Of a stretch of DNA of 64,000 nt, positions 1 through 11,452 are shown in pieces. The position numbers and the translations under genes were made by a program. Source of the stretch: Meghimatium bilineatum (taxonomy: Eukaryota; Mollusca; Gastropoda; Stylommatophora; Philomycidae); contig CM067319.1 in the NCBI GenBank assembly GCA_034231615.1, positions 4,462,001 to 4,526,000 on the forward strand, given 5' to 3'. Positions within the stretch are counted from its first letter, which is position 1; every line of letters starts with the position of its first letter. The notes under the pieces are model-generated. The model saw only the letters and a list, made by a program, of their open reading frames with translations. It was not told where the DNA came from and searched no databases.

Positions 1-170
1 AGACAGGTTACAGTCTAGCAGAGTGCACTACCAAAATCAATTGACAGGGGATCCTGGAGGTCTGTTGCAGCCTTCGTTTCGGAGACGGAACTTGATGATG
101 GTGACGATGATAATGAAACATGCATGGCCGGTAACAGTATTGCTATTTGCTGTCCGTTGGGACTTCGGCA
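1..170 (+). mobile_element. LINE 3'-end fragment (RTE-like), degenerate
   Basis: The start of the window resembles 2255-2360: both read as the extreme C terminus of an RTE-like LINE polyprotein (a tail around GYS-LA-CTTKIN-GILE) and then a GAT-rich stretch. Frames are broken and no domain is complete. Bases 110-160 also contain, on the minus strand, a short match to the 5' part of the SINE family with the GAA tail (motif CATGCATGGCCGGTAACAG). The assignment rests on similarity to other copies in the window. Confidence 0.4.
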
Positions 171-1385
171 ACGCTGGCGATACTATAAACTACCACACTG
201 TATATTCAGAATGAAATAATCTATGTCTCAAATAAAGGCAGACCCTAGGCCACCAAAGTAATATATCTCGAGTCTATCGAAAACTATAGTCCTGTGAACT
301 CATCAGGTAATCTTTCACAAGTGATGCTGTTTATTTATCCCCGTGATTTTTATTGGCTGTAGACAGAAAGTATACAAAACAATTACCAATGAAAATCAAG
401 GTGACAAATGGTAAAACCATTGGTGTACATGACTATTATTTGACGAGGGAAGCGTATAATCTCTTGCAAATGAGGGAATGTCGTAAAAAAAATGTAAACA
501 TCTGTTACGTTGCAGTAAATATAGCATTGTGCTAGGCCTGTGTCATTGAACATAAAAATACACGGCTTGGCGTGTTGAAAACTGTGTCGCCGATTGGGTC
601 ATCTATGAATCAACTACACAAGTTCATATTACATTATGATTTTTGGTTGCCTTTCGCTCTAATGGGGGTCGTCCATACATTACGTCAATAATTGTGTGTG
701 TGTGTTGGGGGAGGGGGTTTCATGAAAACAGTTTGACAATAGTTGACACGGGAGGGGGGGTGATGATAAGAGTTTAAATCAACTAATCAACTTGCATACA
801 CCACTACATTTCGGTGCAAAATTTTGCCTATAATATAAAATAATTGCGTTTTTGCAGCACATTTCCTGCAAAATTTTTATAGGGAAATGGACCGGGGTGC
901 GGTGACATAAATAAGCATGGGGGATGAATTCTTAACAGGTTGATGATAATGTTGGGGGGGGGGGGGGTTAAGAATGAAACGTCGTTTCATAATTAGTTTG
1001 GTTTATATAGAAAAAACAATAGACTGATTAGAAATATAGATTGGGAAGAAACAGCACAAATAAGGTGTGAAATCAACTTTCAGCTTACATTGAAGGAAAA
1101 AAGAGGAGCCATGCAAGGATGTATTTGATCACCGAGCTATTATATGTCTATGTAAAAAAAAACCCACATAGAATGAATCACAGGACTCAAAATCAACAGG
1201 AAAATAATAAACAGCATAAGATATGCATATGACAGAGTACTCTTGCAGAAGAATAGCTATAAGTACTTCTGTAGATCGAGCCAATAAAGGTAGTTGAGAA
1301 TATGGACTAAATATGAACACTCGAAAACACAAACAGTAATAATCAGTAAGTTCAAAGAGATAGACGTTGAAGGTAGAAATACATG
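171..1385. other. AT-rich non-coding DNA with G-rich runs
   Basis: No supportable gene. The stretch 661-985 has several G runs and a GTCGTCCATACATTACGTCA motif, which could be the end of a DNA transposon, but I found no matching second terminus. Confidence 0.4.
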
Positions 1386-1808
1386 GAGAGAGACTACAAC
1401 AAATAGAATATTATCAATATAGTGTACAAGGAGAAAAATTACAAGTAGTACTTTATCAATATCTTGTACACGGAGAGATGCTACAAGTAGAACATTATCA
1501 ATAACTTGTACACGGAGAGATGCTTACAAGTAGAACATTATCAATATCTTGTACACGGAGAGATGCTTACAAGTAGAACATTATCAATATCTTGTACATG
1601 GAGAGATGCTTACAAGTAGAACATTATCAATATCTTGTACACGGAGAGATGCTTACAAGTAGAACATTATCAATATCTTGTACATGGAGAGATGCTTACA
1701 AGTAGAACATTATCAATATATTGTACATGGAGAGATGCTTACAAGTAGAACATTATCAATATCTTGTACACGGAGAGATGCTTACAAGTAGAACATTATC
1801 AATATCTG
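1386..1808. repeat. Minisatellite, 43-bp unit, about 10 copies
   Basis: Units contain ACAAGTAGAACATTATCAA and TCTTGTACACGGAGAGATGC. The first two or three copies are more diverged; the later ones are nearly identical. The array abuts a LINE coding fragment that starts near 1810. Confidence 0.9.
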
Positions 1809-2370
1809 AGACACATAATCACAATGATAATAGATGTGAAATAGAAGTTAAAAGGAGAATAGGAATGGCTAAAAGTACTTTTAATGACATTAGGAAAATA
1901 TTGCAAATCACAAATGAAAAGTAAGAACTAAATAATTATAAAATCTACGCTAGATGTATGTATGGCTCAGAAATATGGGCAATGAAGAAGTAGCTAAAAG
2001 ACACTTTATATTTTTGAAAGGTATATCAATATAAGAATCGGGAGAACTTCATGGAAGAGAGGAAAGCGAACAGAGAGATTCTGACAACACTCCATACACA
2101 AAAAAATGTTAGAAGAAATAACGATCAAACAAAAAAAGAAGTATTTTGGATTTAAAAGACATGACACCTTTTTGAAAACCTTATTTAAGGGTAGAGTCGA
2201 TGGAGGCGAGAAAGCGGTAGGCACAGGTACAAGTTGGAGGGAAACATCATGTGATAGGTTATAGTCAAGTAATGCGCACTGCCAAAGCAATAGACAGGAG
2301 GTGTTGGAGGTTCGTTGGAGCCAACCTTCGATGCGGAGACGACACCTGAAGTTATGATGAAATTATAACA
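1809..2370 (+). mobile_element. LINE (RTE-like) C-terminal fragment, broken frames
   Basis: Frame fragments read RCEIEVKRRIGMAKSTFND, then a remnant around RCMYGSEIWAM, then LFKGRVDGG and the tail also seen at 1-170. This order (RT thumb, YGSE/WT box, GRP-like basic region, terminal WR motif) is that of the C-terminal part of RTE-like LINE polyproteins. Stops and frameshifts show that it is dead. No RT catalytic core is present, so it is 5'-truncated. Confidence 0.65.
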
Positions 2371-2760
2371 ATTACGCTACACAAAATATGGGAGACTAAT
2401 TGTTGACATCCTATCCAATATCTGTATTTCAATTTGTGTCCTTTTTCTGACCAATACAATGTATTGCCATCTCTCATCTGTATCACTGTGTCATTATGTG
2501 TAATGTTCACATCTCACAGCCATACGTAGCTAAACAATCGTAGCAGATGTTAAAATGTGTTTTTTAATAGGATAGAGGGTTAGTCAACCAAAGCCATAGT
2601 TGATGATTGACATCGGGTGAAGTACTGTGCCAGACTATTGAGGGTAACTGACTCCACTAATTAGTTGTTGATTGACATCATGTGAGGGTAGACTATTGTG
2701 CCAAACTATTGCGTGTAATTAACTCCAAGTTACTATCTGTTACTGTTACTGACTCTACGT
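2371..2760. other. Non-coding; contains a diverged ~70-bp direct duplication
   Basis: Around 2600-2735 two copies of a segment with GTTGATTGACATC ... CAGACTATTG ... AACTCCA follow each other. Together with 2785-2865 this resembles 29530-29720 and may be the terminal-repeat region of a Penelope-like element. Confidence 0.35.
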
Positions 2761-2784
2761 TTTATATTGAATGTTTTAATTTTT

Positions 2785-2865
2785 CTTTTGATAAAGGCCT
2801 TTTGATCGAAACTTCGATATGTGTGTGTTATTATGTGTGTATTTAGTGATTAGCAAGACTGCAAC
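2785..2865 (+). mobile_element. Penelope-like terminal-repeat motif with hammerhead-like core
   Basis: The segment TTTGATAAAGGCC-TTTT-GATCGAAAC followed by TGTGTGTTATTATGTGTGT and GTGATTAGCAA recurs at 29631-29720, and in diverged form in the inverted repeats at 40.2 and 43.87 kb that flank a GIY-YIG Penelope-like remnant. GGCC can pair with GATC/GGTC/GGTT as a stem followed by GAAAC, as in hammerhead stem II. The conserved CTGATGA box reads TTGATAA here, so activity is doubtful. Confidence 0.4.
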
Positions 2866-3745
2866 ACCCTATTCCTGGATTAACCATCATCCTGTTTAGT
2901 TTTGAATTAACCAGACAACAATTTTTATGTCATGTTCGACTACTCAGTGTGTTGCTTGTTTTATTTTACGTGTTACTGCCCTTTTTGATGTGTTAGAAAT
3001 CTCGAAAAATTCAATACCAGAGTTCAGGTCGGTACACGCATTTATTTTTCTTGTCTTGTATATTTTATTTTATTCGAGTTCGATGTGTTTTTGTAAGTGT
3101 GCAATGTTTATATTGATCGTAAATATAATTTGGTTTTCATTTACGACGTCCGCTGCGTGTGTTCAAAGACAGAATATTGTTTTTGGATTTGAGTCATAAA
3201 AAAGTCAAGAATGTGTTACAAATATTTTGTGAAACAAAACTGTTTAACGTTGGAACAGTGTGAGTTTTATATTCCATTCACGTCTTCTTTTTGTGGTTAG
3301 ATATTCGTGAAGGTAATTTAGAAATAACCGATTACAATTGGTTTTCATTCTCAGTATCATTGCTTTGTTGTATTGTTGAAATTTACATAAGCTGTCAGCA
3401 GTAGAATTTACATATAAAATTAATTGTGATGTTGTGCTGCTCCCATTTTATGCACCCCTCACTCACTATTTGAACTCCTCTGACCCTGCTGAAGGAAACT
3501 TATGCATATTGTGTTTTATAATATGTGTGCTTATTGTCAAACAGCTTTTGTATCATTGTAAGAAGGTAATGTAGGTGGCAACAGCTTGAAGAATATATAT
3601 ATAATTTTTAATGGGAGTGTGTAGCCAATATGAGAATCGTACACAAATTATGTGTATTCTTTAGTGATTCTCAACATGGGCATCATGGACCACTAGTAGA
3701 CCACAGCTAATTAGTTGGGGATGTGAAGAAAGAAGGATTATTGGG
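2866..3745. other. AT-rich non-coding DNA
   Basis: One 90-residue Met-started ORF (2927-3199) is Cys/Phe-rich and shows no recognisable family; I do not call it a gene. The stretch 3660-3715 (GTGATTCTCAACATGGGC) looks like a hAT-MITE terminus without a partner. Confidence 0.35.
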
Positions 3746-5304
3746 ATCCATAGAGTTGTCTCTGTGGGTCATATTTGTCTATATGGGCAAGTAAGTTATC
3801 TGAGTGGTCCATAGAGTTGTTTGAATGGGCCATAACGTTGTCTAATTTGGATATGGAGTAGACCATATTGTTGTCCGTGTGGCCAAATAGTACTCTGAGT
3901 GGGCCTTATAGTTGTCTCTGTGGTTATAGAGGTGTTTGAGTGGAACATAGAGTTGTTTGAGTGGAACATAGAGTTGTGTGAGTGGAACATAGAGTTGTTT
4001 GAGTGGGACATAGAGTTGTTTGAGTGGGACATAGAGTTGTTTTAGTGGGACATATAGTTGTCTCTGTGGTCATAGAGTTGTTTGAGTGGAACATAGAGTT
4101 GTTTTAGTGTAACATAGAGTTGTTTGAGTGGAACATAGAGTTGTGTGAGTGGAACATAGAGTTGTTTGAGTGGGACATAAAGTTGTTTTAGTGGGACATA
4201 TAGTTGTCTCTGTGGTCATAGAGTTGTTTGAGTGGAACATAGAGTTGTTTTAGTGTAACATAGAGTTGTTTGAGTGGAACATAGAGTTGTGTGAGTGGAA
4301 CATAGAGTTGTTTGAGTGGGACATAAAGTTGTTTTAGTGGGACATATAGTTGTCTCTGTGGTCATAGAGTTGTTTGAGTGGAACATAGAGTTGTTTAAGT
4401 GGAACATAGAGTTGTTTTAGTGTAACATAGAGTTGTTTGAGTGGAACATAGAGTTGTGTGAGTGGAACATAGAGTTGTTTGAGTGGGATATATAGTTGTT
4501 TGAGTGGAACATAGAGTTGTTTGAGTGGAACATAGAGTTGTGTGAGTGGAACATAGCGTTGTTTGAGTGGGACATATAGTTGTTTGAGTGGGACATATAG
4601 TTGTCTCTGTGATCATAGAGTTGTTTGAGTGGAACATAGAGTTGTTTGAGTGGGACATAGAGTTGTTTGAGTGGAACATAAAGTTGAGTGGGACATAGTT
4701 CTTTGAGTGGGACATATTTTTGTTTGAGTCGGACATATAGTTCTTTGAGTGGGACATAGAGTTGTTTGAGTGGGACAGTTGTTTGAGTGGGACATATAGT
4801 TGTTTGAGTGGGACATAGAGTTGTTTCAGTGGAACATAGAGTTGTTTGAGAGGGACATAGTTGCTTGAGTGGGACATATAGTTGTTTTAGTGGGACATAG
4901 AGTTGTTTGAGTGGGACATAGAGTTGTTTGAGTGGAACATAGAGTAAGTTTGATTGGGACATAGAGTTGTTTGAGTGGGACATAGAGTTGTTTGAGTGGA
5001 ACATAGAGTTGTTTGAGTGGGACAAAGTTCCTTGAGTGGGACATATCAATATCACAGAGTGAAGTCTCTGTGGTTAAACAGTTGATTGAGTGGAACATAG
5101 AGTTGTTTGTGTGGGACAGAGTTGTTTGAGTGGGACATATAGTTCTCTGAGTGGGACATATATTTGTTTGGGTGGGACATATAGTTCTTTGAGTGGGACA
5201 TAGAGTTGTTTGAGTGGGACATAGAGTTGTTTGTGTGGAACATAGAGTTGTTTGAGTTAGACATAGAGTTTTTTGAGTGGGACATAGAGTTGTTTGAGTG
5301 GATT
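3746..5304. repeat. Minisatellite, 21-bp unit with higher-order structure
   Basis: The monomer is AGTTGTTTGAGTGGAACATAG with a few common variants (GGGACA, GTGTGAG, GTTTTAG, CTCTGTGG). Because 21 is a multiple of three, the minus strand stays open as MSHSNNS/MFHSNNS heptads, but these are not genes. The variant TAGTTGTCTCTGTGG recurs at 4055, 4201 and 4347, so about seven monomers (about 146 bp) form a higher-order unit that has been duplicated as a block. Confidence 0.93.
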
Positions 5305-5473
5305 ATAAAAAAGTTACAGGCTGATTTTAGTTGGTAAACCGCCTTGTGTTACCGTAGCCCAGAGAGAAAGCGGAGAATAATAACACTGACATGCAATGTA
5401 TGTTGTGACTAGCTATTAAGGAGATATGAAAGTGAAGACTGCTTAACTTCATAGTCCAACGTATTTAATAATC
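5305..5473. other. Short unannotated spacer
   Basis: No ORF or repeat recognised between the 21-bp array and the SINE copy. Confidence 0.4.
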
Positions 5474-5614
5474 ATGCTGAAGTTGGATGTATCAGACCAA
5501 GAGACGCAAATATCACAATCAATATGTAAATCATGACACAGCGCATTCTATTATCCGGACTGTGACCTGCTAACCTGCAGGAGTTTGAGAACATACGCAG
5601 AAGAATAAGTTGGA
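5474..5614 (+). mobile_element. SINE-like element with GAA tail (3' part)
   Basis: This copy shares the order TGAAGTTGGATGTATCAG, GCGCATTCTATTATCCGGACT, CTGCAGGAGTTTGAGAA and CGCAGAAGAA with copies at 34.2, 59.2 and (minus) 36.8 and 48.6 kb. The 5' part is missing. No protein is encoded. Confidence 0.65.
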
Positions 5615-5670
5615 GGAAACATATTACAATGCAAAACTATGTAAAACACGACATATTTCGAGAATATCCC

Positions 5671-6754
5671 GGTGAAACAGAGCTGGGGACAAACCGGTTC
5701 ACATGAATGTTCTATCATATGGTATCAAGAATCAAGAATACTATGACGAAACAGAACTGGGGACAAACCGGTTCGCATGAATGTTCTATCATATGGCATC
5801 AAGAATCAAGAATACTGTGACGAAACAGAACTGGGAACAAACCGGTTCTCATGAATGTTCTATCATATTGCATCAAGAATACTGTGACGAAACAGAACTG
5901 GGGACAAACCGGTTCTCATGAATGTTCTATCATATGGCATCAAGAATCAAGAATACTGTGACGAAACAGAACTGGGGACAAACCGGTTCTCATGAATGTT
6001 CTATCATATGGCATCAAGAATCAAGAATACTGTGACGAAACAGAACTGGGAACAAACCGGTTCTCATGAATGTTCTATCATATGGCATCAAGAATCAAGA
6101 ATACTGTGACGAAACAGAACTGGGGACAAACCGGTTCTCATGAATGTTCTATCATATGGCATCAAGAATCAAGAATACTGTGACGAAACAGAACTGGGGA
6201 CAAACCGGTTCTCATGAATGTTCTATCATATGGCATCAAGAATCAAGAATACTGTGACGAAACAGAACTGGGGACAAACCGGTTCTCATGAATGTTCTAT
6301 CATATGGCATCAAGAATCAAGAATACTGTGACGAAACAGAACTGGGGACAAACCGGTTCTCATGAATGTTCTATCATATGGCATCAAGAATCAAGAATAC
6401 TGTGACGAAACAGAACTGGGGACAAACCGGTTCTCATGAATGTTCTATCATATGGCATCAAGAATCAAGAATACTGTGACGAAACAGAACTGGGGACAAA
6501 CCGGTTCTCATGAATGTTCTATCATATGGCATCAAGAATCAAGAACACTGTGACGAAACAGAACTGGGGACAAACCGGTTCTCATGAATGTTCTATCATA
6601 TGGCATCAAGAATCAAGAATACTGTAACGAAACAGAACTGGGGACAAACCGGTTCTCATGAATGTTCTATCATATGGCATCAAGAATCAAGAACACTGTG
6701 ACGAAACAGAACTGGGGACAAACCGGTTCTCATGAATGTTCTATCATATGGCAT
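5671..6754. repeat. Minisatellite, 74-bp unit, 15 copies, each with AAACCGGTT
   Basis: The core AAACCGGTT starts at 5691, 5765, 5839, 5906, 5980, 6054 and then every 74 bp to 6720; one unit is 67 bp through loss of a GAATCAA. Copies are nearly identical, which points to recent expansion or homogenisation. The array runs directly into the 3' end of a minus-strand LINE fragment (6755-6960), so it may have arisen from that LINE's 3' flank. AACCGGTT is the core of the Grainyhead-family binding site. Confidence 0.95.
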
Positions 6755-6960
6755 ATTCCTTCCAGAACGTAGTTCTCATTATGGATCTTCTAAACTCGTC
6801 CCGATTTTGGGCGAGTTGACCTGTTGCAGCCAGGAATATGTTTAAACAATCTGAGATGTCTCCATCATCGTCTTTGGCGGACCTTACCTCTACTTCCAGG
6901 AACCATACTTTCCATTGATAATTTTTCCATGCTTTTATCTTTATACATATGACCAAACAA
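6755..6960 (-). mobile_element. LINE C-terminal fragment
   Basis: The minus strand reads DDDGDISDCLNIFLAATGQL then AQNRDEFRRSIMRTTFWKEY, a terminal motif of RTE-like LINE polyproteins. The same motif occurs on the plus strand at 8466-8605. Only the last ~65 codons remain. Confidence 0.7.
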
Positions 6961-7530
6961 TATCGACTTTCGTATTATAATGTCTTTATGAGCCACCCCT
7001 CTACAATGTTTAATGTTCCTATCACTTCCAGATTAGTTTCTTTTTCCGCTGTAAGAAGGCCAGAAAGTAAATTAAGGTGTTTAGATAAAAAACAATTTAA
7101 AAAACACTTTTGGGGGCACACAAATCAACCTTGTTCATAGAGTGGCCACGGGGGAAGAAGGCTGAGACCCACTGGGCTACACTAACGTGGCTAGACAGAA
7201 GTCAAACACATTGTCAAACACAACGGCTGAACTGAACACAAGGTAGAGGATATATTGTGAATATCTCTTATAATGTAGTATATATCAAACACACTTGTCG
7301 TTGAGTCAGGGTTAGATACACTTCACCTCTGTCATTGATATGGTAGTACTAATATTTCGTTTTACAGTGTAGTGATACTATTTGTAGTGTAGTACCAATA
7401 TTTCGTATTACAGTGTAGTGATATGAATTAACTACATAACTATCGCTTTGATAAGTCAAGCTAGTAAAATATTTATTACATATTATAATTAAGAGAATAC
7501 AACATAAGATAGAAACAGAGGTTCATGACG
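6961..7530. other. Non-coding spacer
   Basis: No gene. At 7340-7430 there is a degenerate ~28-bp repeat (AGTGTAGTGATA, ATTTCGTATTACAG) that recurs at 8615-8685, on the other side of the LINE fragment. Confidence 0.4.
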
Positions 7531-8605
7531 CAGAGGCAGGATTTAGATCCGGCAGAGGCATCAGAGATATCATCAATTTGATCATCATTATCAAAATAAT
7601 ACAGGGAATTCAATATAGACACACACGCGTGTTTCATCGACTACATCAAGGCGTTCGATTATGTACATCACAAATTATGGAAAATTATGGTCGATATGGT
7701 ATTTCGAAAATATCTGACATATTTGATCGCAATGCTGTACCATGAACAAGAGGCAGAAATAAAAGTGAACGAAATAATATATTAATGGTTTAATGTACAG
7801 AAAGGAGTTAGACAAGGACGCACATTGTCACGCAAAAGACGACTTGACGTATAACTGACTTCCCAGTTTTCTTAACAACAAACAGAGATGGTCTAAAGCA
7901 AATGTTATTACCAACAAAAGAACAAAGTGATGTCCAAAAACTGTACTTAAATTTGACAAAGATTATATCAAAAGACAAAGTGAAAGTACAACTAAAGATA
8001 ATAATTGACATTTTCGAACTAGTGGTTGTAACAAATTTCCAGTATTTGGGCACAAAAACAGATAGCACAGGGGACTGCACTCTCGAAATCAAGAGAATAA
8101 TTGCAATGTCGACATTGAAACTTGCGAAAATGAAAAATCTGTGGCAAGTACTAGCTGCAAAGTCAAACTATGTATGATCAGAACATGCTTATTTCCAGTG
8201 GCAATATATGGTTGCGCGACATGGACATTAAATTAAAAATTAGCAAAGAGAATCTCTGCTTTCGAAATGAGATACTACAGAAGAATTTTAGGTCTACCAT
8301 GGACAGCTAAAATAGACAAATCAAGAAGTTTTAAGATCAATAAACTTCAAAGAGGGCTGGCTACTTAACAATATCCTAACATGAAAGCTGCATTATTTGG
8401 TCACTTAAAGAGACATAACAGCATGGAAAGATTAATAGATGAAGTCAGAGTTATCAGCAACAGGGAAAGAGGGCACACAAGACGACGATAATGCAGTGAT
8501 CTCGGATTGCATAAACACGTCTCTAGATGTGGCAGGTCAACTCGCCCAGAATCGCGGAGTGTTTACAGAATCCATAAGGAAGACCATGTTTTGGAATAGT
8601 ATGTC
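7531..8605 (+). pseudogene. LINE (RTE-like) RT and C-terminal pseudogene
   Basis: In shifting frames the plus strand reads an RT palm (AGFRSGRGIRDIIN, then FIDYIKAFDYVHHKLW and VQKGVRQGRTLS), then a thumb region (FQYLGTKTDSTGDC, YGCATWTLN, MRYYRRILGLPWTAKI) and the terminus DDDNAVISDCINTSLDVAGQ. The motif order is that of a LINE RT domain and its C-terminal extension. The FADD catalytic box is missing between 7830 and 7900, where the sequence jumps from RQG to the thumb, so there is an internal deletion. Several stops and frameshifts confirm a dead copy. Confidence 0.75.
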
Positions 8606-9044
<439 letters not shown>

Positions 9045-9046
9045 TC

Positions 9047-9285
9047 TTGGAAACACATAAACAGGACAGTGGAAAATTAAAGAGGCTACAAAGAACAGAT
9101 AGCATGCCACAAATGGCCATGGCACATAGACATAACGGCTACAAAGCCAGAGGCAGACCATGTAAAAGATGGATCACAGAAATCAAAGAAGCCACAGGAA
9201 CCAGCTTACAAACAGCACACAAGAAGGCTTTCTCCAGAGAACTCTTCCATCCCTGACGCGGCAAGGCAAGCAAGGGCCACAACGT
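9047..9285 (+). mobile_element. LINE C-terminal fragment with GATA/GACA tail
   Basis: The ORF reads [20 protein letters not shown] then ATGTSLQTAHKKAFSRELFH, the extreme C terminus of a LINE polyprotein. The same terminus lies on the minus strand at 39580-39800. In both copies a few bases after the stop the sequence becomes a TAGA/TAGACAGA tandem repeat, so the microsatellite is the element's own 3' tail. Confidence 0.75.
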
Positions 9286-9395
9286 ATAGACAGACAGATA
9301 GATAGACAGATAGATAGACAGATAGATAGATAGACAGATAGATAGACAGATAGATAGACAGATAGATAGACAGATAGATAGACAGATAGATAGAC
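9286..9395. repeat. (TAGACAGA/TAGA)n microsatellite, LINE tail
   Basis: Alternating GATA and GACA tetranucleotides directly after the LINE terminus at 9047-9256. Confidence 0.95.
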
Positions 9396-9660
9396 AAAGA
9401 TGTGATTCTAGTGAAGAATATTTAGATTACCATGAACAGCTAGAACAATTAAGGAGGATGTGCTGAAAGAGTTAAATCCGAGAAATGAGTTTCATGTTTT
9501 AGACGTTATGAGACAAGAAGGTCTAGAACTCATGTTTTAGACGTTATGAGACAAGAAGGTCTGGAACAGATAATTACAACGGTCAAGATAGACAGCAAGG
9601 AATATTGAGGACTTCAGCGTAAGAAAATATTAGGTAATCTGATATCGTCTGATGGCAATG
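9396..9660 (+). pseudogene. LINE C-terminal remnant with a 39-bp internal duplication
   Basis: Fragments LKELNPRNEFHVLDVMRQEG and LEQIITTVKI match the region of LINE polyproteins between the WTA box and the terminal motif (compare LKELNAKRTL and QAGLENIITTGKIEG at 37.5 kb). A segment (TCATGTTTTAGACGTTATGA and onward) is duplicated in tandem at about 9490 and 9530. Confidence 0.5.
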
Positions 9661-10065
9661 AGTCTACTGCGATACTGCTAAAACATACCGGGATTATAGT
9701 GTTGTGGGGGCCCATGGTGACCTAGTCTGTAACGTTCCTGATATATATATATATATATATATAGTACAATATTTGGTAGTGGCAGACATTGGTTTGGTTG
9801 TACCTTTTATTTAAGCGTTTTAATATTTTGTGTTTTACAATTTGTAAGGCTAGATTGTATATTGCAATGACGGGGATATCAATAAGAAGTATCACTTTGT
9901 TAAGGCACGGGGGAATAAACAACTGTGTTGCTGAAAGGGATATAGAAACAAAGATTCGGCTATTCGATGTCCAATCATGACCATACGTGTACCAAATACT
10001 GCAGGGAATTCTATGCCATATTTGGACACGGCAGACTTTCACACCAGAGTGGAGAAGCAAAGCAA
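9661..10065. other. Non-coding with a short (AT)n run
   Basis: A short AT microsatellite lies at about 9740-9762. The overlapping ORFs on both strands do not resemble a known family. Confidence 0.35.
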
Positions 10066-11452
10066 GTATGGGACTGCTGTCAGCATTGACTGCTGCTGAC
10101 TGATGGGACTGCTGTCAGCATTGACTGCTGCTGACTGATGGGACTGCTGTTGACTGATGGGACTGCTGTCAGCATTGACTGCTGCTGACTGATGGGACTG
10201 CTGTCAGCATTGACTGCTGTTGACTGATGGGACTGCTGTCAGCATTGACTGCTGCTGACTGATGGGACTGCTGTCAGCATTGACTGCTGCTGACTGATGG
10301 GACTGCTGTTGACTGATGGGACTGCTGTCAGCATTGACTGCTGCTGACTGATGGGACTGCTGTCAGCATTGACTGCTGCTGACTGATGGGACTGCTGCTG
10401 CCTGATGGGACTGCTGTCAGCATTGACTGCTGCTGACTGATGGGACTGCTGTCAGCATTGACTGCTGTTGACTGATGGGACTGCTTTTGACTGACTGATG
10501 GGACTGCTGTCAATGTTGACTGCTGTCAGCATTGACTGCTGTTGATTTATGGGACTGCTGTCAACGTTGACTGCTGTTGACTGATGGGACTGCTGTTGAC
10601 TTATGGGACTGCTGTCAACGTTGACTGCTGTTGACTGATGTGACTGCTGTTGACTGATGGGACTGCTGTCAGCATTGACTGCTGCTGAATGATGGGACTG
10701 CTGTAAGCATTGACTGTTGTTGACTGATGGTACTGCTGTCAGAATTGACTTTTGTTGACTGATAGGATTGCTGTCAGCATTGACTGATGGGACTGCTGTC
10801 AGCATTGACTGTTGTTGACTGATGGTACTACTGTCAGCATTGACTGTTGTTGACTGATGGTACTACTGTCAGCATTGACTGTTGCTGACTGATGGTACTA
10901 CTGTCAGCATTGACTGTTGTTGACTGATGGTACTACTGTCAGCATTGACTGTTGTTGACTGATGGTACTGCTGTCAGCATTGACTGTTGTTGACTGATGT
11001 TACTACTGTCAGCATTGACTGTTGTTGACTGATGGTACTGCTGTCAGCATTGACTGTTGTTGACTGATGGTACTATTGTCAGCATTGACTGTTGTTGACT
11101 GATGGTACTGCTGTCAGCATTGACTGTTGTTGACTGATGGTACTACTGTCAGCATTGACTGTTGCTGACTGATGGTACTACTGTCAGCATTGACTGTTGT
11201 TGACTGATGGTACTGCTGTCAGCATTGACTGTTGTTGACTGATGGTACTACTGTCAGCATTGACTATTGTTGACTGATGGTACTGCTGTCAGCATTGACT
11301 GTTGTTGACTGATGGTACTACTGTCAGCATTGACTGTTGTTGACTGATGGTACTACTGTCAGCATTGACTGTTGTTGACTGATGGTACTACTGTCAGCAT
11401 TGACTGTTGTTGACTGATGGTACTACTGTCAGCATTGACTGTTGTTGACTGA
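10066..11452. repeat. Minisatellite, 35-bp unit, ~1.4 kb
   Basis: Units contain ACTGCTGTCAGCATTGACTG and TTGACTGATGG. The left half (10070-10800) is dominated by the GGGACTGCTG variant with unit-length variation, the right half by a very regular GGTACTACTG/GGTACTGCTG 35-bp unit. This suggests two rounds of amplification. The Ser/Gln/Pro ORFs on the minus strand are repeat translations. Confidence 0.95.

Noticed and set aside
661..985. DNA transposon with GTCGTCCATACATTACGTCA terminus
   Set aside because: No matching inverted terminus or target duplication was found.
2927..3199. 90-residue Cys/Phe-rich ORF
   Set aside because: No recognisable motif, T-rich composition and no promoter evidence.
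3796..5285. Minus-strand ORFs of MSHSNNS-type repeats as a structural protein
   Set aside because: They are open only because the unit is 21 bp; other frames are open too, and no flanking gene structure exists.
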